NCBI RefSeq assembly: GCF_016862795.1
Contig: NZ_BONQ01000062.1
Span: 1 to 64,000, forward strand
Reading direction: 5' to 3'
Length of the DNA: 64,000 nucleotides
From: Dactylosporangium siamense
GTDB lineage: Bacteria; Actinomycetota; Actinomycetes; Mycobacteriales; Micromonosporaceae
Shown: piece after piece, positions 62,068-64,000 of the stretch
How the letters are laid out: each line of letters begins with the position of its first letter
Numbering within the stretch: the first letter of the stretch is position 1
Notes under the pieces: model-generated
Databases searched by the model: none
The model's input: the letters and a program-made list of their open reading frames with translations, nothing else
Told to the model about the DNA's origin: nothing
Position numbers and translations under genes: made by a program

Positions 62068-62652
62068 GGCTTCCGGCCTGACCATCCGCACCAACGCCCC
62101 CAGGCCGATCAGGAGCAGGCCGAGCAGGAAGAACGCCACCGTGAACCCCAGCGCCGAGATCGCCACACCGCCGTAGCCGAGCTCGCCCGCGTCCACGAAC
62201 GGATACGGGTACCTGTGCACGATCGCGCCGCGTACCAGCGCGAACGCCAGGTAGGCGAGCGGGTAGCCCAGCCAGACGGCCGCGTACCACCACCGCACCG
62301 GCTCCCGATCGACGATCAGCCAGGTGACCGCCGCCAGGATCGGCGTCACCGTGTGCAGCAGCAGGTTGTGCGGCGCGTGCGCCCCCGAGTCGACCACGTG
62401 GAACGGGCTGGACGGGTTGGCCAGCAGCGCGTGATACACCGTGCCGGTGATGCAGCTGTACAACGTGGCCGCGCCCCGCACCCACCCCGGCACCGGCCGC
62501 AGCGCCGCCACGGCCGACACGACCGCGATGATCACGCTGCTCTGCACGGTGAAGTAGACGAACACACCCCCGTCACCGTGCGTGTAGTCGAGCAGCAGCA
62601 CGATCCCGGCCAGCGCAGTCACGGCCGTGAGCACCCGGAAGACGACGGACAT
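62026..62652 (-). CDS. Pr6Pr-family membrane protein
   Basis: A 208-residue integral membrane protein of the Pr6Pr family with about six hydrophobic segments and its typical blocks FVYFTVQSSVIIAVVSA, SCITGTVYHALLAN, APHNLLLHTVTPILAAVTWL and YPLAYLAFALVRG. These are poorly characterised. No strong ribosome site precedes the ATG. Convergent with the FAD oxidase and overlapping its last codons. Confidence 0.92.
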   Translation of the reverse strand: MSVVFRVLTAVTALAGIVLLLDYTHGDGGVFVYFTVQSSVIIAVVSAVAALRPVPGWVRGAATLYSCITGTVYHALLANPSSPFHVVDSGAHAPHNLLLHTVTPILAAVTWLIVDREPVRWWYAAVWLGYPLAYLAFALVRGAIVHRYPYPFVDAGELGYGGVAISALGFTVAFFLLGLLLIGLGALVRMVRPEASEQRSRVEDAAGV

Positions 62653-62712
62653 GGCGGCAACGTAACCGGAAATCGCCCGCCGGGCCAGCCTTGATCGCGG
62701 CGCCGTCCTCGT

Positions 62713-62760
62713 ACGGTTGGTGCCATGCGCCGTCGTCCGGTTGATGCCATGCGCCGCCGT
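62713..62760 (+). repeat. 24-bp tandem duplication of a start codon
   Basis: Two consecutive 24-bp copies (62713-62736, 62737-62760), 20 of 24 bases or better identical, each holding GGTTGxTGCCATGCGCCG. They give the next gene two in-frame starts (MRRR at 62725 and at 62749). Confidence 0.85.
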
Positions 62761-63666
62761 TCTGCCGCCCTGCCGACCCTCCTCCTGGCCCTGGCCCTGG
62801 CGCTCGTGTCCGGCGTGTCCGGCTGCACGGGTCAGCCGTCGCCGGCCCGCTGGGTCACGCCGTCGCCCTCCCTGCCCGGGGGCGCCGCGCCCCGGCTCGC
62901 CCAGGTCACGCCGCTGTCACCGCTGCCGGTGCCGACGGCGGCCCTCGACGTGTCGCGTCAGGAGATCACGTACCAACGCGAAGGCCGCGTCCTGCGCACC
63001 GTCATCTGGATGCCGTCCACGTCCGCGAAGGTCCCCGCGGTCGTGTTCAGCCACGGCCTCAACGGCACCCCGGAGTCCTTCGCGCCGCTGCTCACCGCGT
63101 GGGCGGCGGCCGGGTTCGCGGTGATCGCCCCCGCATACCCCAACACCACCCGCAGCGCACCCCGGCTCGACGTTTACGACGTGCTCAACCAGCCGGCCGA
63201 CGCGAGCTTCGTGCTGAGCCAGGTCCTCGCCGGCCCGCTCGGCAAGCACATCGACAGCGACCGCCTCGCCGCCGCCGGCCACTCCGCCGGCGCGATCACC
63301 ACCGTCGGCCTGTTCACCGCCGGCCGCGACGCCCGCCTGCACGCGGGCATCATCCTGGCCGGCAGCGGCCTCGGCGTCGGCACCGCGTTCTCCGGCACCC
63401 CGGCGTCGCTGCTCTTCGTCCACGGCGACGCCGACCCGCTGGTCTCCTACGCCTCCGGCAAGGCCACCTACGACGTGGTCCCCTGGTCGAAGGCGATGCT
63501 CACCGTCCCGGGCGGCAACCACAACGACCCATACCTGCGCCCCGGTGTCAGCTCCTTCACCGAGGTCCAGTCGCTGACCATCGCGTTCCTGCGCCTGGAG
63601 CTCTACGGCGACGCGTCCGCGCGGCGGAAACTGCCGCGCGGACCGTCGTTCGACGACCAGCTCTGA
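62725..63666 (+). CDS. Alpha/beta hydrolase lipoprotein (paralogue)
   Basis: A 313-residue lipoprotein hydrolase. The signal ends in the lipobox VSGC (near 33). The nucleophile elbow AGHSAGAITTVGLFT, Asp in HGDADPLVSY and His in PGGNHNDPYL complete a catalytic triad; FSHGLNGTPESFAP is the oxyanion segment. It parallels the secreted hydrolase at 59316, with the same motif order, so the two are paralogues. Either duplicated ATG may serve; the second gives a shorter leader. Probable wall- or membrane-associated esterase/lipase. Confidence 0.9.
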   Translation: MRRRPVDAMRRRSAALPTLLLALALALVSGVSGCTGQPSPARWVTPSPSLPGGAAPRLAQVTPLSPLPVPTAALDVSRQEITYQREGRVLRTVIWMPSTSAKVPAVVFSHGLNGTPESFAPLLTAWAAAGFAVIAPAYPNTTRSAPRLDVYDVLNQPADASFVLSQVLAGPLGKHIDSDRLAAAGHSAGAITTVGLFTAGRDARLHAGIILAGSGLGVGTAFSGTPASLLFVHGDADPLVSYASGKATYDVVPWSKAMLTVPGGNHNDPYLRPGVSSFTEVQSLTIAFLRLELYGDASARRKLPRGPSFDDQL

Positions 63667-63676
63667 CCACCGGACC

Positions 63677-64000
63677 TTAGGCGGTGTGGTCGAGCACCAC
63701 CTTGCCGAACACGTCGCCGGAGTGGAGCTTCTCGAAGGCGGAACGGACGTCGGAGAACGGGATCACCGAGTCGATGATCGGCCGTACGCCGGTCTTGGCG
63801 AGCAGCGCCATCAGGTCGGCGAGCTCGTCCGGGGTGCCCATGCTGGTGCCGAGAATCTCCAGCTGCAGGGCGAACAGGCGCCGCAGGTTGACCTTCGGCA
63901 GGTGCCCGCTGGTGGCGCCGGAGACGACGATGCGGGCGCCGGGTTTCGCGCACTTCGTCGAGTGTTCGAAGGTGGCCTCGCCGACGGTCTCGATCACGAC
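63677..64000 (-). CDS. MDR-superfamily (zinc-binding) dehydrogenase, C-terminal part
   Basis: The frame runs off the right edge, so the 5' end is missing. The visible 107 residues include the NAD-domain end GARIVVSGATSGHLPKVNLR, then FALQLEILGTSMGTPDEL and the typical C-terminus IPFSDVRSAFEKLHSGDVFG. This is a quinone-reductase-type or zinc-binding alcohol dehydrogenase. Zinc ligands would lie outside the window. Convergent with the hydrolase lipoprotein gene. Confidence 0.85.
   Translation of the reverse strand, partial: VVIETVGEATFEHSTKCAKPGARIVVSGATSGHLPKVNLRRLFALQLEILGTSMGTPDELADLMALLAKTGVRPIIDSVIPFSDVRSAFEKLHSGDVFGKVVLDHTA

Overview
The window is a high-GC actinobacterial chromosome segment, most likely from the Micromonosporales (Dactylosporangium/Actinoplanes type). 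I infer this from the GC-rich codon use, the fused E2/E1 2-oxoglutarate decarboxylase-dehydrogenase (Kgd), the DUF574, DUF5753, DUF6104 and DUF3052 families, and an actinobacterial c-di-AMP (ydaO-type) riboswitch ahead of an NlpC/P60 hydrolase. I see no rRNA, tRNA, CRISPR array or intact insertion sequence, so it reads as ordinary chromosome with accessory islands rather than a phage or plasmid.

Layout. 1-5.5 kb: DUF1801 protein, membrane Ser/Thr kinase, GNAT protein, M50-like membrane peptidase, three tandem hairpins, an LLM-class flavin monooxygenase with a palindromic operator, and an unknown protein. 5.5-6.7 kb: gene-poor degenerate repeat tract holding a fragment that matches the preceding gene. 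6.7-15 kb: membrane PAS-GGDEF-EAL protein, Pro-rich membrane protein, DUF5753-type HTH regulator, and a large secreted glucose/sorbosone dehydrogenase-like protein. 15.2-22 kb: six-gene livFGHMK-type ABC transporter operon that includes an acyl-CoA ligase. 22-30.6 kb: c-di-AMP riboswitch with NlpC/P60 endopeptidase, methyltransferase, group 2 sigma factor, epimerase, GH16-like membrane protein, 5'-nucleotidase and DUF574 methyltransferase. 30.6-39.4 kb: a second PAS-GGDEF-EAL protein, a very acidic protein, a Tat-exported PHP-type hydrolase, and a three-gene operon. That operon encodes an M50 protease with PqqD-like, cNMP-binding-like and FecR-like domains, a zinc-finger protein, and a Gly-rich protein with a leader-like N-terminus. 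39.5-48.9 kb: glpK, a two-component system coupled to an HtrA-like protease, a DUF4097/PadR operon, an acyltransferase pair resembling ornithine-lipid OlsB/OlsA, and DUF3052. 48.8-55 kb: LPXTG-type surface protein and an ABC exporter. 55-64 kb: kgd, DUF6104, two paralogous alpha/beta hydrolases flanking an FAD oxidase and a Pr6Pr membrane protein, and a truncated dehydrogenase at the right edge.

How the genes fit together. Cell-envelope and second-messenger functions recur: two composite c-di-GMP proteins, a c-di-AMP-controlled wall hydrolase, membrane kinases and proteases, acyltransferases and an LPXTG surface protein.

The strongest candidate for an undescribed system is the operon at 34.5-39.4 kb. 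There a double-Gly leader-like domain heads a long Gly-rich, Ca-loop-bearing protein, encoded beside a membrane protease that carries its own PqqD-like (possible leader-binding) domain. A second novelty is a pair of tiny intercistronic ORFs (45921-45980 and 53932-54024). They share a C-terminus and a Shine-Dalgarno cassette, and each is coupled by ATGA overlaps to the genes on both sides.
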